64,000 bases of DNA from Symbiodinium natans (GCA_905221605.1 CAJNDS010002139.1:62001-126000); one strand, 5' to 3'; shown: positions 30,101 to 37,706, counted from the stretch's first letter. The notes: generated by a model not told the origin, from the sequence alone. Numbers and translations are program-made.

Positions 30101-33100
30101 CAGTGCACGGCGTCCACTCGCTCCACTGGGAGAAGATGCAATCCTCGGCAGACGAGGTCTCGTGCTTGCAGTAGGGCTTTTCGGGTTGATGGGCGCAAGG
30201 TTTAAGGTCCCGTAGGGTCCTGTGTTCGATCCGAAAGGCTCAGCGCTGAAACTGACAGCTGCGCTGCCTGATTCCCCTGCAGCCGGGACTTAGTCCATCA
30301 AGTCGGGTTGCAGAGGTTTGCGGCGTTTCGAAGGGCCGCGTCATGTTCCAGTAGCCGTCGCAAGGCCTGTCAAGGTAGCTGTGCAAGTCTGAAAGATGCT
30401 AGGCGCGGATGTTTGCATGTGGCGCCATATCGAGCCTACACATACGGGGTTTGATGGTCTGCAGGAGCCGGCCCAAACAAAGCCCCCACGTATGCTCAAG
30501 AAGCCTTTCCGCCTTGTCAACCTCTAACTCAGCACCATTGGATTCTAGTTGCAACTGCAACCAAATAACATGCAAATGAGCCAATGGCACTTTGGTGCAC
30601 TCGCGATTTAGGAGATACACCCCTCCGCGCATGCAATATGGACGTGTGTATGTTGAGAAAACCACACATCTTTCCCTTTGCCTGCAGTGATCTTGAGTGC
30701 GAGTGCTTCGAAACCCCAAAGCCTGCCACCGAACTTCGCTTCCTGCTGGATGCGTCTATGCCTTGCGCTGCTGGTGATGGAACACGACAGAACATGCCAT
30801 GCCAGGCTCTCGCACAACCATGCGCAAGGGTTATTATGGTCCGACCGCGGCTTCAGCCCTCTGGGTATTGTCTTGGCACCACTTCGTGCCATCTGGAAAT
30901 TTCTACAGCCTCTGGCTTAAAAGCACATGGGGCCTGAAGTCTTCAGTCGGCAGGAACTCACAGGGTCTGAAATGAAGGATCTGAACTCAAGCATGCACAA
31001 GTGACTGAAAGTTAATTTGCCAATGTCTGCCCTCAAGGCTGCGCCAGAAATCAGAAGCTTCAGCATCGCTCGGTGGAAGCTTCGGCATGGCTCAGTGGTT
31101 CCCGTAGAACCAAGTTGGCCGAAACGCTGACCTAGTTTCAGAGCCTCCCTTCAAAGACCTGGGAAGCCCAGAAGAACATTCCAGAACCTGCCCGAAAAAA
31201 AACTTTCAGGCAAGAGACCGGATGCTCTGACCGACCTTCGAGTCATACTCTTTTGACCATTGAGACCACCTGGGCCATGATGTGCATGCTCACATCTTCC
31301 TACGGTGCACAGAATGGGAGCGAGAGAGAGAGAAACAGAGAGAGAGAGAGGGGAAGATGGGACGAAAGAGGGAAGAGGGGAGATGACAGCACTCTGAGAC
31401 TGGAACTGCAGCCGGGGTGCGGCTGCATTCTTGTACGAGGGTGGGAAGCTTACGTGGAGGGGCGGGGGAGGTCGGGCGGGGAGGAGGGGGTTGGGGTGGT
31501 CGTGGAGTGGCATCGAGAACATCAAGCTGATGAGATGCGTGGTTTTCGGTTCAAGTCATGCAAGGCTGCAGCGCCTTGGTTGATCACTGTTCTGAGTCAT
31601 GTTAAGAAATTGTCTGGCGCAGGTATGTCTGTGCCAAGCTCTAGCCGCTCTAGCCTGCAGATTCACCGGCTATGCCTCAGTCTGCCTCGGGACCCTTGGG
31701 CTTTCAGGAAGGTACACCCAAAGCTCCATGCTTGCATGCTCCACGTGGACAGGAAACCTGCTTGCGAAGGGTACACACAAAACGGCACACCATACTCGGA
31801 CCAGGTGACTGCCCCCAAACGCAGTCGCTGGGATGGGTGGCGCACTCTGGAGGCAAACCTGGCCAGCGGAGGGCACTCGTACCAGACAGGAATCTCGAGC
31901 GGGAAACAAGCATGTCAGCTCTGTTGCTACTGTAGGACTGCATTGAAGGCTGGTGATTGCACGCCTCAACTACCGGTGGCTCCGACAACAGCTCACGGGT
32001 ACAAACCGGTCAAACAGTTCCATAATCATGATGCGGGCGACAGCCCGGGTTTCTTGCCGTCTCGATCTTGGCGCCAAGGCAAGGCTTTCCTGTGCTGCTG
32101 CAGTTCAAGGTACTGGTAAGGGCGGAAGAATTTGGGTAGGGCTGATTTGACGGAGCCGCTGGACCTGTTACGAGGAGGCAGCCTCCAAGCCGAAGCTGAG
32201 GAAGTGTACTCTGTGCATGTTGCTGGTGCCTGAAACTTACATCTTGCCTACAGAAAGCCAAAGCATGCAGAGGTGAGCACGCTCAGTTTCTGAATCTGGG
32301 TGGTGCCCGAGCCAGTCAATTATGTGCTGTACACTGCAACCAATAAACCGACACGCTGTCAAGAGGTAAGGGTCTACGTAAATGGCCCGTGCTACAAGTA
32401 GTGTAGTCTTTCTTCTGCACCTTCATCGCTCAGTCCAGTTTGTCAACGCATGCATCTGCATGTACATTTGACTCCGGACTTGAACACCGTTCTGGACCTG
32501 GACCTGGAGACTTGGTGGCGAGGGTTAAGCATGCCGGCTAAGCATGCGGGCAGCATCCCTCGGGCTTCAGGGCTCCCATGGTGCCGAGTGCGACCGAAGC
32601 TTCCGCACTCGTTGTTGGCCTGCTCGATGTCTCTTTGCCTCGAGCAGAGCCCTATACAGCCGCCCAGCGAGAACCAGTGGCCTCGGATGCTCGAAGATCC
32701 AGGTTGAGGGCTTCGCGTCTTCGAGTGTCCGTTTGGACTTATAGGATTACAGGATCTCGGGGGCGATGCGAACATGACTCTCCAGGCTTGCTGTTAAGCT
32801 ACTGCAAATGTCCCCACAAGTCCCAACTTGTGACCCGACTCCCCATCAACAATTCATATATACTTCATTCACGTCTGACACGAAGCTAAAAAAGAGGACA
32901 ATTGCTAACGATCCCTGCCCTCCATAAGTCTTGATGATCGCTCAAGCGGAGCAGAGTCGAGCTGACGAGTTTGCGAAAGGTCGCCACTGACCAGCTGAGC
33001 GTCTCCACTGCGCAAACCTGCCTGGGCGATTTGCGGCGCGGGGTATGCAACTCCACAACTCCAGCCCACAGCTCTGGGACTTCTTGGGCTTGCTGGAGGG

Positions 33101-33637
33101 TTAGGGTTTGCACATGTTTGCACCCACTTTGGGAGGAAGCCTGCGGTGCGTCTACATGTCTATGACTCGATGCTCTTTGAAGCTTTCGCGTAGCTTCTCT
33201 GAGTCTCTGCATGATTTAAGCCCAAGTGCAAGATTGCGGGCGGCAGGCTTCGGCGCAGGGATACATTCCTTAGGTGCCAGGTCATGGGTTGTAGTGGATC
33301 GAAGGGCCATGGGCGAGCATTTTTGGCTAGGCTAGGTGCTGGGCCGAGTACGACCCGGGGGTAATGCAAAGGCATGCACAGACAAGCAGCAGAGAGTGTT
33401 TGCCATTCATCACCAGGCACATGGATGTTTGAGGTTCATCACTAAGCACACCGATGCTTCTAACCCTTTGTGGCCATATCTGATGACCGGAACTGAATTT
33501 TGGCCCAGTTGTTTATCACGTCTGCTTTTGGGTTGGGTGTGTTGTGAGGACACGCTTGAAAGAATCGAATCCGAGGGTCGTTCACATGCGCCCACCTCCT
33601 TCTCTTGCCCTTCACATTCGCCTTGCCTGACCCGGAC
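60..33637 (-). CDS. Giant multi-exon gene for a TSP1-repeat protein (3' end outside the window)
   Basis: The minus strand carries about 40 small exons whose translations are pieces of thrombospondin type-1 domains: a WxxWSxCSxTC start, a GGQxxRxR middle, a GGxxC..L part and a CNxxxC end. Where neighbouring exons are complete they join in phase, for example 19709-19757 with 19423-19498 with 19144-19199, and 30092-30143 with 29727-29795. TSP1 domains are small disulfide-bonded extracellular modules used for adhesion; in alveolates they occur in TRAP-like surface proteins. I infer a secreted or surface protein with at least about 20 TSP1 copies. No signal peptide, transmembrane exon, start or stop was found, so the ends are open and several tandem genes cannot be excluded. 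The right limit is the outermost weak TSP1-like exon; the secure part begins at 30143. Exon coordinates are in the domain entries below. Confidence 0.75.
1246..1665 (-). CDS. TSP1 domain in two exons (1619-1665 and 1246-1313)
   Basis: Exon 1619-1665 (47 nt) reads PDEPSCGGGVPMDCQ and ends at CAG|GT. Exon 1246-1313 (68 nt) begins GTC AGC and reads VSMWQQWSVCSATCGVGQTM then RQ plus two bases, so the join gives VPMDCQVSMWQQWSVC. The tryptophan ladder, CSATCGVG and start of the arginine strand are all present. The second donor is AG|GC. Confidence 0.9.
2952..3012 (-). CDS. TSP1-gene exon: domain boundary CNVHVSCGPDVDC
   Basis: The frame reads HASCNVHVSCGPDVDCAAGQ and ends at CAA|GT. It joins a closing CNxxxSC of one domain to the DVDC start of the next, as in the exon at 12512-12562. 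The acceptor (AG|C) is less certain. Confidence 0.65.
3331..3390 (-). CDS. TSP1 exon: ACTRSCNGGVTWRSRKLRRQ
   Basis: A 60-nt exon, phase 0 at both ends, between AG|G and CAG|GC, reading ACTRSCNGGVTWRSRKLRRQ. The C-x-x-x-C-N-G-G turn and the alternating R/W strand match the TSP1 core. The gap between ECT and the preceding tryptophan exon was not resolved. Confidence 0.85.
3870..3906 (-). CDS. TSP1 exon: domain end EIEPCNTQPC
   Basis: After AG|GAG the frame reads EIEPCNTQPCSS plus one base. PCNTQPC is the classical end of a TSP1 domain. A GC donor after CAGTG is assumed. Confidence 0.75.
4280..4356 (-). CDS. TSP1 exon: CTCECDGGQRTRDRAIAV
   Basis: The 77-nt exon after AG|G reads SGCTCECDGGQRTRDRAIAV then MPSPG plus one base, ending at GAG|GC. 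It holds the C-x-x-x-C turn, DGGQ, the arginine strand and the SPGG loop of a TSP1 domain. Confidence 0.9.
6047..6552 (-). CDS. TSP1 domain in two exons (6501-6552 and 6047-6099)
   Basis: Exon 6501-6552 (52 nt) reads EWSSCSTTCGRGSQKRT plus one base and ends at CCC|GC. Exon 6047-6099 (53 nt) begins GC TAC, completing an arginine codon, so the join gives GSQKRTRYITQMPSEGG then TGCLNTL. This is a near-complete TSP1 domain with CSTTCGRG, arginine strand and GGTGC. The donor of the second exon (CTC|GC) is likely. Confidence 0.9.
6692..6724. repeat. TA/TG microsatellite
   Basis: A run of TA dinucleotides followed by TG dinucleotides, in the intron upstream of the exon at 6501-6552. Confidence 0.9.
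7274..7300 (-). CDS. TSP1 micro-exon: DPCDAKSCE
   Basis: A 27-nt exon, phase 0 at both ends, between AG|GAT and GAG|GT reads DPCDAKSCE, the PCxxxxC end of a TSP1 domain. The next mapped exon (6501-6552) follows in phase. Confidence 0.65.
7862..8012. repeat. GA-rich / CA / TA compound microsatellite
   Basis: Purine-rich GA and GGAA units, then CA repeats, then TA and GA repeats, over about 150 bp in an intron. Several open frames over it are low-complexity artefacts. Confidence 0.85.
8462..9063 (-). CDS. TSP1 domain in two exons (9014-9063 and 8462-8498)
   Basis: Exon 9014-9063 (50 nt) reads LCHGVTDCQLTAWSSW plus one base and ends at GGA|GC. Exon 8462-8498 (37 nt) begins GC TCT TGC, so the join gives AWSSWSSCDRPCDGGQQ. 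The tryptophan ladder and CDGGQQ turn match TSP1. The donor of the second exon (GC) is the most likely choice but not certain. Confidence 0.85.
9064..12511 (-). other. Intronic stretch of the TSP1 gene (3.4 kb)
   Basis: Apart from the possible micro-exon at 10763-10784 no convincing exon was found. A frame at about 9262-9300 (VDDCQLGLPC) looks slightly TSP1-like but has no clear borders. The span holds a G/T-rich low-complexity block of TTGT/TTGC units at 10436-10560 and a TA/CA microsatellite at 10599-10623. Confidence 0.5.
10763..10784 (-). CDS. Possible micro-exon: DCQAQPC
   Basis: Twenty-two bases between AG|GAC and TGTG|GC read DCQAQPC plus one base, resembling a TSP1 domain end. The match is short, so confidence is limited. 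Confidence 0.45.
12512..12562 (-). CDS. TSP1 exon: HDVDCEIGMWQ
   Basis: The 51-nt exon between AG|G and CAG|GC reads ACYGHIHDVDCEIGMWQ. The DVDCxxGxW pattern is the linker cysteine and first tryptophan of a TSP1 domain, as at 9014-9063 and 2952-3012. Confidence 0.75.
13038..13638 (-). CDS. TSP1 exons: end of one domain and start of the next (13575-13638, 13263-13329, 13038-13078)
   Basis: Exon 13575-13638 (64 nt) reads MNECGGQACNGALVMTKHC then RK and ends at AAG|GC. Exon 13263-13329 (67 nt) continues in phase DCEMPEDCSFAAWTEWDEAS then CT plus one base and ends at CAG|GC. Exon 13038-13078 (41 nt) starts GT GAC GGT GGG and reads DGGQKHRERVVAQ with a CAG|GT donor. The joins give TKHCRKDCEMPEDC and SCTGDGGQKHRER. 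GGQACNGAL with the HC end marks the closing part of one domain, and FAAWTEW starts the next. Confidence 0.88.
14325..14376 (-). CDS. TSP1 exon: WGGPSCTQLCERHRVIS
   Basis: After AG|G the 52-nt exon reads WGGPSCTQLCERHRVIS and ends at TCG|GT. C-x-x-x-C with the following RHRVIS strand matches the TSP1 core, with the second glycine pair replaced. Confidence 0.7.
14377..17156 (-). other. Intronic stretch of the TSP1 gene (2.8 kb)
   Basis: Only the weak exon at 14779-14839 was seen. A frame at about 16710-16735 reads KEWELSCATQ before a GT, a faint TSP1-like start that I do not call. A short GGGCCAT tandem lies at 16393-16415. The remaining sequence shows no recognisable coding signal. Confidence 0.4.
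14779..14839 (-). CDS. Possible TSP1-gene exon: LPCSGQQVDVLATW
   Basis: The frame reads KTLPCSGQQVDVLATWRSLQ and ends at AAG|GT. It resembles the C-x-GGQQ part of a TSP1 domain but lacks the arginine strand and follows AG|A. Another frame of the same bases, RRRSLAPDSKW then GGRC, is also TSP1-like, so the reading frame is unsure. Confidence 0.35.
17157..17526 (-). CDS. TSP1 domain in two exons (17469-17526 and 17157-17191)
   Basis: Exon 17469-17526 (58 nt) reads DGFCTWGSWSSLSSCSATC plus one base and ends at TGCG|GC. Exon 17157-17191 (35 nt) begins AT GGA, so the join gives SATCDGQTTRRAIQLH. The acceptor is AG|A and the donor CAT|GC. The first exon follows in phase from HCE of 18112-18177, the same HCxDC-type junction as at 13575/13329. 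Confidence 0.88.
18112..18724 (-). CDS. TSP1 domain exons (18696-18724, 18398-18457, 18112-18177)
   Basis: Exon 18696-18724 (29 nt) reads EWGPWSDWG and ends at GGC|GC. Exon 18398-18457 (60 nt) continues DCSKCGGQRYRQRAVLKMPN, so the join gives SDWGDCSKCGGQRYRQR. Exon 18112-18177 (66 nt) reads ECGKLCDPKTAKEVGQCTS then HCE and ends at a GT donor. The first join is in phase. Between the second and third exon a short piece may be missing, although the phases also fit. Confidence 0.85.
18513..18786. repeat. Two G homopolymer runs in TSP1-gene introns
   Basis: Runs of about 15 G (from 18508) and about 20 G (from 18765) flank the segment holding the EWGPWSDW exon. On the minus (coding) strand they are C-runs and may act as long pyrimidine tracts. 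Confidence 0.8.
19144..19757 (-). CDS. Complete TSP1 domain in three exons (19709-19757, 19423-19498, 19144-19199)
   Basis: Exon one (49 nt) reads WGEWGECSATCDGGMQ and ends in phase 0 at AG|GC. Exon two (76 nt) continues ERARHIRTPNSHDGAPCEG, then PLAQIQ plus one base. Exon three (56 nt) completes a glycine codon and reads CGFGDCVQRVCKDCDSAQ. All three joins are in phase and rebuild a textbook TSP1 domain: tryptophan ladder, CSATC, arginine strand, DGxPCEG, closing cysteines and the DC start of the next domain. All three donors are GC. This is the clearest single demonstration of the gene structure. Confidence 0.92.
20379..20427 (-). CDS. Possible TSP1 exon: CDFSPRLGECSR
   Basis: The frame reads RPCDFSPRLGECSRRA and ends at AG|GT. 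The C-x-F-S-P-x-L-x-E-C-S order resembles a TSP1 start in which the tryptophans are replaced. The acceptor is AG|C and the phase does not fit the next mapped exon directly, so an exon may be missing. Confidence 0.4.
20543..20592 (-). CDS. TSP1 exon: domain end EISACNPLAGNC
   Basis: After AG|GAG the frame reads EISACNPLAGNCRMSG, resembling the CNxxxxxC end of a TSP1 domain. The donor was not settled, so the left border is approximate. Confidence 0.55.
21327..21490. repeat. Diverged direct repeat pair, about 40 bp each
   Basis: The block at about 21327-21365 (TTTTCAAGTGTTCCCGTCGC) recurs with changes at about 21452-21490 (TTTTCAGGTGTTCCCATCGC), each followed by a CAGGGTTT stretch. It lies in an intron. 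Confidence 0.65.
21672..21896 (-). CDS. TSP1 domain in two exons (21840-21896 and 21672-21700)
   Basis: Exon 21840-21896 (57 nt) reads SACSCDCFGVKERHRRIL plus two bases and ends at AG|GC. Exon 21672-21700 (29 nt) provides the third base, giving RRILRFATGDGKSC, and ends at a GT donor. Tryptophans are expected in the preceding, unmapped exon. Confidence 0.75.
22535..22585. repeat. Short tandem duplication (26 bp x 2)
   Basis: TATGTCATGTCCTCGAGTCT occurs twice in direct succession, in an intron of the TSP1 gene. Confidence 0.85.
23027..23107 (-). CDS. TSP1 exon: GAWTQWSKCSATCGG
   Basis: The 81-nt exon starts after AG with GAT GGC and reads DGLWGAWTQWSKCSATCGG then AFRVRHRD. It holds the full tryptophan ladder, the CSATCGG turn and the arginine strand without an internal intron. 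A GC donor after the aspartate codon is likely but not certain. Confidence 0.9.
23733..23759 (-). CDS. TSP1 exon: domain end APCNTQSC
   Basis: After AG|GCT the frame reads AAPCNTQSC, the typical PCNxxxC end of a TSP1 domain and nearly the same as EPCNTQPC at 3870-3906. The donor is uncertain: a GA donor directly after the cysteine codon is assumed. Confidence 0.65.
24425..24612 (-). CDS. TSP1 domain in two exons (24578-24612 and 24425-24471)
   Basis: Exon 24578-24612 (35 nt) reads WAEWDQWSACS plus one base and ends at a GC donor. Exon 24425-24471 (47 nt) begins GC ACC TGT, so the join gives SACSCTCGGGTKRRSRVIGQ. Cysteine spacing matches CSxTCGGG. The second exon ends at AG|GC. The intron is only 106 nt, among the shortest found here. 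Confidence 0.85.
25380..25510. repeat. A-rich stretch with repeated AACATACCA / GAATAACATA motifs
   Basis: Loosely repeated ATAACATACC-like words make this stretch far more A+T-rich than its surroundings. It is intronic, with no coding signal seen. Confidence 0.5.
25596..26149 (-). CDS. TSP1 domain in two exons (26093-26149 and 25596-25647)
   Basis: Exon 26093-26149 reads SEWSLCSHKCGLGTTSRQ plus two bases of an arginine codon. Exon 25596-25647 supplies the third base and continues KILREGSGGLGSGLALQ, so the strand becomes TSRQRKILREGSGG. The intron between them starts with GA (CAGAG|GAGAG) and ends AG, one of the rare GA-AG introns. The 3' border of the second exon is less certain (also a possible GA donor). 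Confidence 0.8.
26375..26438 (-). CDS. TSP1-gene exon with domain boundary ECGKQHC
   Basis: After AG|GAA the frame reads ECGKQHCMDTTEAELSEW, similar to ECGKLCDPKTAK at 18112-18177. It looks like the cysteine-rich end of one TSP1 domain followed by the start of the next. The donor, and so the left border, is uncertain. Confidence 0.6.
27019..27072 (-). CDS. TSP1 exon: SATCGGQQ core
   Basis: After AG|GC the 54-nt exon reads SATCGGQQVRSRDIDYS and ends one base into the next codon at a GC donor (CAG|GC). The first two bases complete a cysteine codon if the preceding exon ends in T, giving the canonical CSATCGG turn and arginine strand. Confidence 0.85.
27889..28509. repeat. Degenerate tandem repeat with TCTAAATTTGCTTAGTGTCCC core
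   Basis: Copies of a unit of roughly 30-36 bp recur here, built around TCTAAATTTGCTTAGTG, TCCCACTCAACAGGG and variants, interrupted by C-rich runs. It lies in an intron of the TSP1 gene just left of the telomere-like insert. Copies are diverged, suggesting an old array. Confidence 0.75.
28639..28930. mobile_element. Insert of TTTAGGG telomere-type repeats flanked by an 11-bp direct repeat
   Basis: The 11-bp sequence CCCTGCTTAGA occurs exactly at 28628-28638 and 28931-28941. Between the copies lie a T-rich block, a run of about 19 G, about 145 bp of TTTAGGG and variants (28713-28857), and an A-rich block. The outer ends are imperfect inverted repeats: GGGTGCAC, T-run, GGCC on the left, against GGCC, A-run, GGGGTGC on the right. 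The direct repeat looks like a target-site duplication. The mechanism, either a mobile element or repair with telomeric DNA, is inferred. Confidence 0.6.
28713..28857 (+). repeat. Interstitial TTTAGGG telomere-like array
   Basis: At least 15 tandem copies of TTTAGGG with variants such as CTTAGGG, TTTGGGG and GATTAGGG. TTTAGGG is the plant-type telomere repeat, also reported for dinoflagellates. The array is internal, inside an intron, and degenerate. Confidence 0.9.
29727..30143 (-). CDS. TSP1 domain in two exons (30092-30143 and 29727-29795)
   Basis: Exon 30092-30143 (52 nt) reads DCIFSQWSEWTPCTATC and stops one base into the next codon at a GT donor. Exon 29727-29795 (69 nt) starts after AG with GT GGC GGC, so the join gives TATCGGGTRSQHRRV followed by SPGGRPCI. 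Together they hold the tryptophan ladder, the CSxTCGGG turn, the arginine strand and the GGxPC segment. The second exon ends at a GC donor (AG|GC). The in-phase match across the intron is strong evidence for both exons. Confidence 0.9.
31319..31350. repeat. GA microsatellite
   Basis: A run of GA dinucleotides with a few interruptions, followed by G-rich purine sequence. Confidence 0.85.
32535..32607 (-). CDS. Possible TSP1-gene exon (second half of a domain)
   Basis: The frame reads CGSFGRTRHHGSPEARGM and then PAC, resembling the C-G-x-x-x-R-x-R stretch and following cysteine of a TSP1 domain. The acceptor is AG|T rather than AG|G and the donor is not identified. Confidence 0.4.
33580..33637 (-). 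CDS. Possible TSP1-gene exon (outermost, weak)
   Basis: After an AG|G acceptor the frame reads VRVRQGECEGQEKEVGACE, with an R-x-R pair and two cysteines spaced as in the second half of a TSP1 domain. The donor is not clear, so the left border is approximate. It could be a chance frame. Confidence 0.35.
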
Positions 33638-34747
33638 CTCACTCCATTTGCATGTTGCGCACTTGCCGCTGTCTCCCGCTTGAATGTATCCATCTTGGGG
33701 ATCGGACATCACCATGCGTGGAGTCCAGTGGCCCTGGAAAGGCCTCCGCCAAGTTCGGTGCTATCACCTGGGAGACCACCATCATGCGATTTGCACAAGA
33801 TAGAAATGTCACGGCTGGTTACACGATAGCAATGTCACGGCTGGTTGAGAATCTAAACCTTAAACCCGATGATATGCGGATCTCCCATTTCCCAGCCTGA
33901 AGCAGCACAAAGTAAACTATCAGCGCGAACCATCGCGGCGTGTCCATGGTCCTGGGACGGAGGGAACTTCACCGTACCCGCCCGTGGTCCTCATGCACAT
34001 TCTGGTATCGACCCGAGCGGAGTCCCAATCCAGCAGTTCCGCATCGCCTCCAGCACCGTCCCGCATCACAGCGATGCCCAAACCTCATAGCCGCCACCCC
34101 ACCACTCCAACAGCCACCACCCCAAACATACCCTCCTCAGGCACAGCCCATGTTTCGATCCATCGCCTCCATGCCTCTTTCTTCAACCATGGCTGTTCCA
34201 AGACCCCACTTCCCAAGCCTTCTGAGTCAGAACACGATGGGAAACTCATGCAGAGACTTGAAAGAGATGCAAGAGCTTCAAGACACTACACAAACATGGC
34301 GCGGACATCTCATGTCCTGGCGTCCCGCTGGGCCAAGGGCGCAGGGAACGTCTGAGTTCTTTGGGCCGAGATTTCGCCGCACGTGAGCGCTCAAGCTTCA
34401 GTCCCGGGGCTGCTTGGTGCTTGGGTGTGCTTTTGATTGGGCTTTAATGATTGGGGAGGCTGGTTTCAGCTCCCGGTGGCTCCACGGACTCTGACACAGA
34501 ATCTGGGCTTCTGGAGCTCGAGCTTCGGGTCAAGGCTTCTCTTCGGGAGTGAAGGGGTCACTCTGCTTAAGGAGTCGAGATTGAAAGCCGAACCCCACAT
34601 GCTTGGAAACTTTTGGGGCTGTGCAACACCAAACAAACCTCAAAAAACCTCGGGATGCCTGCAAAAGGGAGGGTCATGCGGGTTGCCCTGTTTCTGTGGC
34701 ATTGGAAAAGTAGCAGGCGCCTGCATGTAGTCTGAGAAGAGATGATG

Positions 34748-34823
34748 CTCCTCCTTTGGGATAAAAATGTGTTCGGTTTGGAGGTCCTCCTTTGGGATAT
34801 CTATGTGTTCGGTTTGGAGGTCC
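34748..34823. repeat. 38-bp tandem pair (CTCCTTTGGGATA ... TTCGGTTTGGAGGTC)
   Basis: Two adjacent copies with few mismatches, each containing ATGTGTTCGGTTTGGAGGTC. No coding function is apparent. Confidence 0.85.
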
Positions 34824-37706
34824 TTTGAGACCAAGATTTCTGGGCCTTGCATCCGGACGTCGTCGCCTCACTGCGGCGCATCACGGCGTTTAACTCTCTG
34901 TGGGGACGAACAGACTTACAGCAGCCAGCACTGGCCCGGGCACCACTACGCCGCCAGCTTGGGGGGCTCAGGGCTCCACAAACATAAACCCCGACATGTG
35001 CAGGACTGTCCTCATTCTGGGTTAGCTTGCCGAAGATGTCGGGGGCGTACCTCCGAGCTATCGGATTGATACAGCAGCCTCAGCGACTGTTTGAAGTGGT
35101 TGAACATAGAGTCATATTGTGATTGGCCGTCAGAACCTCAGGGAATTGCAGCACTTCACTGGCGGCGGGTTTCACAAAATCTGCCTCGAGAGCCTGTCCA
35201 TGTATCTCTACCCGGCACTTGGCGGTCGCGCCAAATCCTTGCTGTAAATCTTGGTTACGTGAGATCCAATGCCTCGCCTATCTTGTAAATGGACCCAAAA
35301 ATCCTGACGGCTGAGTTCCACCCATTCGAAGACTCCTGCGCCACAAGCTCTCCAACCCCAAACACACCCCCGAGTCTGCGAGTAGCACTCTGCCACCCAT
35401 TCTGGGTCCTCCTCACAGTGATACTCCTCGGAAGGTGAAAGTGTAAAGGATCTGTAGGTAGGCTACAGGGACGATACAATTGAAGGATGCAGGTGCAAGA
35501 GCAGCTGGGCCAGGGGTGTCTCTGCAAAGTCTAAGGTCTGTTTGCCTGATTCTGGCTTCAAGTTAAGAGTTCCCAAGATCCTGCTCCAGAACTCCCATGC
35601 GCCTTCACGGGCGAGGAGAGGCGCAAGTTCGCCATGTCATCTTCCAGGTCCAGCCTCGGTGGGCAGCAATGCAGCAATGCCGGGTATGCAGAGTAGCAGC
35701 CGCTGATTCAATGAGCGGATGCGATGCCACGCTTTTGTCGCTAGCCATCATGCATGAAGGCCTATGGCTGCACGGCGCCTGAGTTTTGCTGCCTGCCTCT
35801 TCAAGGCTTGAAGCGGCGACTTCGGCGGAAACTGCGAGCTAGAACGCTCAGAAGCACATGACCACCTGCGCAAGCGGTTCGCGCAAGGCAAAAGCTGGGC
35901 AACCAGAAGCCGGTGGGGTGCGCATTGGGTCACTAGCCCAATTCTGCAGTTTCCATTCTGGAGCTTCTTGAAGGAGTCTTACGTGACTGCTGTGTAGGGC
36001 AAAGGTCACTCACACTCCGTCATCTGCCAGTTGCGACGGACGAGGAACCAGGATTCAGGGGGGCTTCGAAACTTTGTTTAAGGCTCCCAGCTTAGGATTA
36101 GATTCAGCATTGGTTTATCTGAGTACAGGTTTAAAGATGTTGGCTGTATTGTGCAAAGCTTAGGGCATCAGGGTTTAGGGTTTTACGATTCCATCAGCAC
36201 TCCTTCCTCGATCTTCCTCGGGTATCGGGCATGTTTACCGAGAAAAAGTTGCTCCGAAACCAGTATCCAAACCTTGAGCCCAAGACCAGGAGGGCGGAGG
36301 TCTGGAATTGAAGCAAAGACAACAAACACTGACACGCCCCCGGACCACGCTGGATCAGGTGGAAGAAGCGCCTGTGGCAGGCCTTTCAGGGCTTCGAGGA
36401 CCCTGGAGATCTGCTCAACCTTGGAGACTCATGGGGACAAGGAAGCTCGGGGTCATTTACTTGTGCTAGACTCCATGCAAGTCCCCAAGCCCAAGCAATC
36501 AACAAGCTTCAGATTTGACACGTTACGCAGCGTCGCCATGACATCTCAACCGCCTTCTTTCCCTTCCGTGCAAAAATGTATTCGTTCATGTCCGGGTGGA
36601 GGAAACGATCTCCTTCAACCCAGCGTGTCCTGACCCAGCACATGCAACCCAGAGGCACACCACACCTGCTGCCGAATGCGCACCTTGGCTTGACCGCAGC
36701 CCCTCAAGGTCTCTCAAAGTGGCTCACAGCCCCTCTATGACTCCATGGCGAGCAGCTATTCAAGGAACCACCAGAGAACCCCGTTAGCACGTTCCAGCTC
36801 GATATGTAATGAGGGGTAGCTTTTTCAAGAATGCACTGCCGGTCAGCCTGTTATCGCCTGTTCTGTGGAGGTGCATGCAGTCCGATGCAATGCATGCTCA
36901 GAGCAACTCTCAAGAGATCACAGGCCAACATCTGCCTTGGACCAGAATCCCCAAGCATGAACAGCACACCACCAAACAAACTACGCAGCAACTTCATAGC
37001 CCTCGACGCGCACAAGCTCGATATGACCCCCGAGGTATCATAGAAGGCATCTTTGCTGACAAGTTCTCTTTCTCGAACAAAACTCCAAAAAACACCAAGA
37101 CATGTCCATGATCATCACAACCTTCCGAAACATGACAAGCAACTAGGGAAGTCTTTAGGCTTCAGAGCTTAGGGCCTCAACCCTTACACCCTGATCGACA
37201 TTGGGTTCCGTGGCCGAGGACACGACCCGGACCATCTCAACTGAACTAACCAGAAGCCCCAAAACAATCGAACTGCCCGACACAGCCAAAAACGCAAATA
37301 CAAAAAAAGAAAGCCAAAACATGTCAAATACATGGCTCAAAGCGAGCCAAACATCGAAGCAAGTATACAAACTCGTTGGAATGAATGCTTCGGCATGAAG
37401 ACTCAAAAGGAATGTTGTGGCATATCGCTAAACGGCTTGCGCCCCCTAACGATGTATACCAGATCCTTTCAGTCTCGCAGCCGACGTGTATCTGCCGCCG
37501 AGCCGGGTCTGTACCGACAGGGCCTCAAAAGCAGAGGAGCACAGCTATGAATCGTGAAGGCTGGTCAAACTGCAGGTTTGGTAAGTGGGAGAGTCATTCG
37601 TGAAAGCATCGAACTGGAACTGCTTCGAGGCTAGTTCGCCGGACTGCGATGTGAGGCACAACGCTGCTCTAGAACTCAGCCTGTGCTGTCCTTGATTACC
37701 ACAAAC

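Larger units (their letters stand above)
30144..37706. other. 7.5 kb with no secure gene
   Basis: Only the weak TSP1-like exons at 32535-32607 and 33580-33637 and two short TSP1-like frames near 31860 (SDCVWGQ) and 32050 (GKPCLGAKIETA) were seen, all on the minus strand. They suggest that the TSP1 gene begins inside this stretch. It also holds a GA microsatellite at 31319-31350, a 27-bp duplication at 33796-33845 and a 38-bp tandem pair at 34748-34823. Confidence 0.4.

Noticed and set aside
31253-32119. 288-codon plus-strand frame
   Set aside because: Its first part is a GA microsatellite; the rest has no recognisable domain, no third-position bias and no splice signals.
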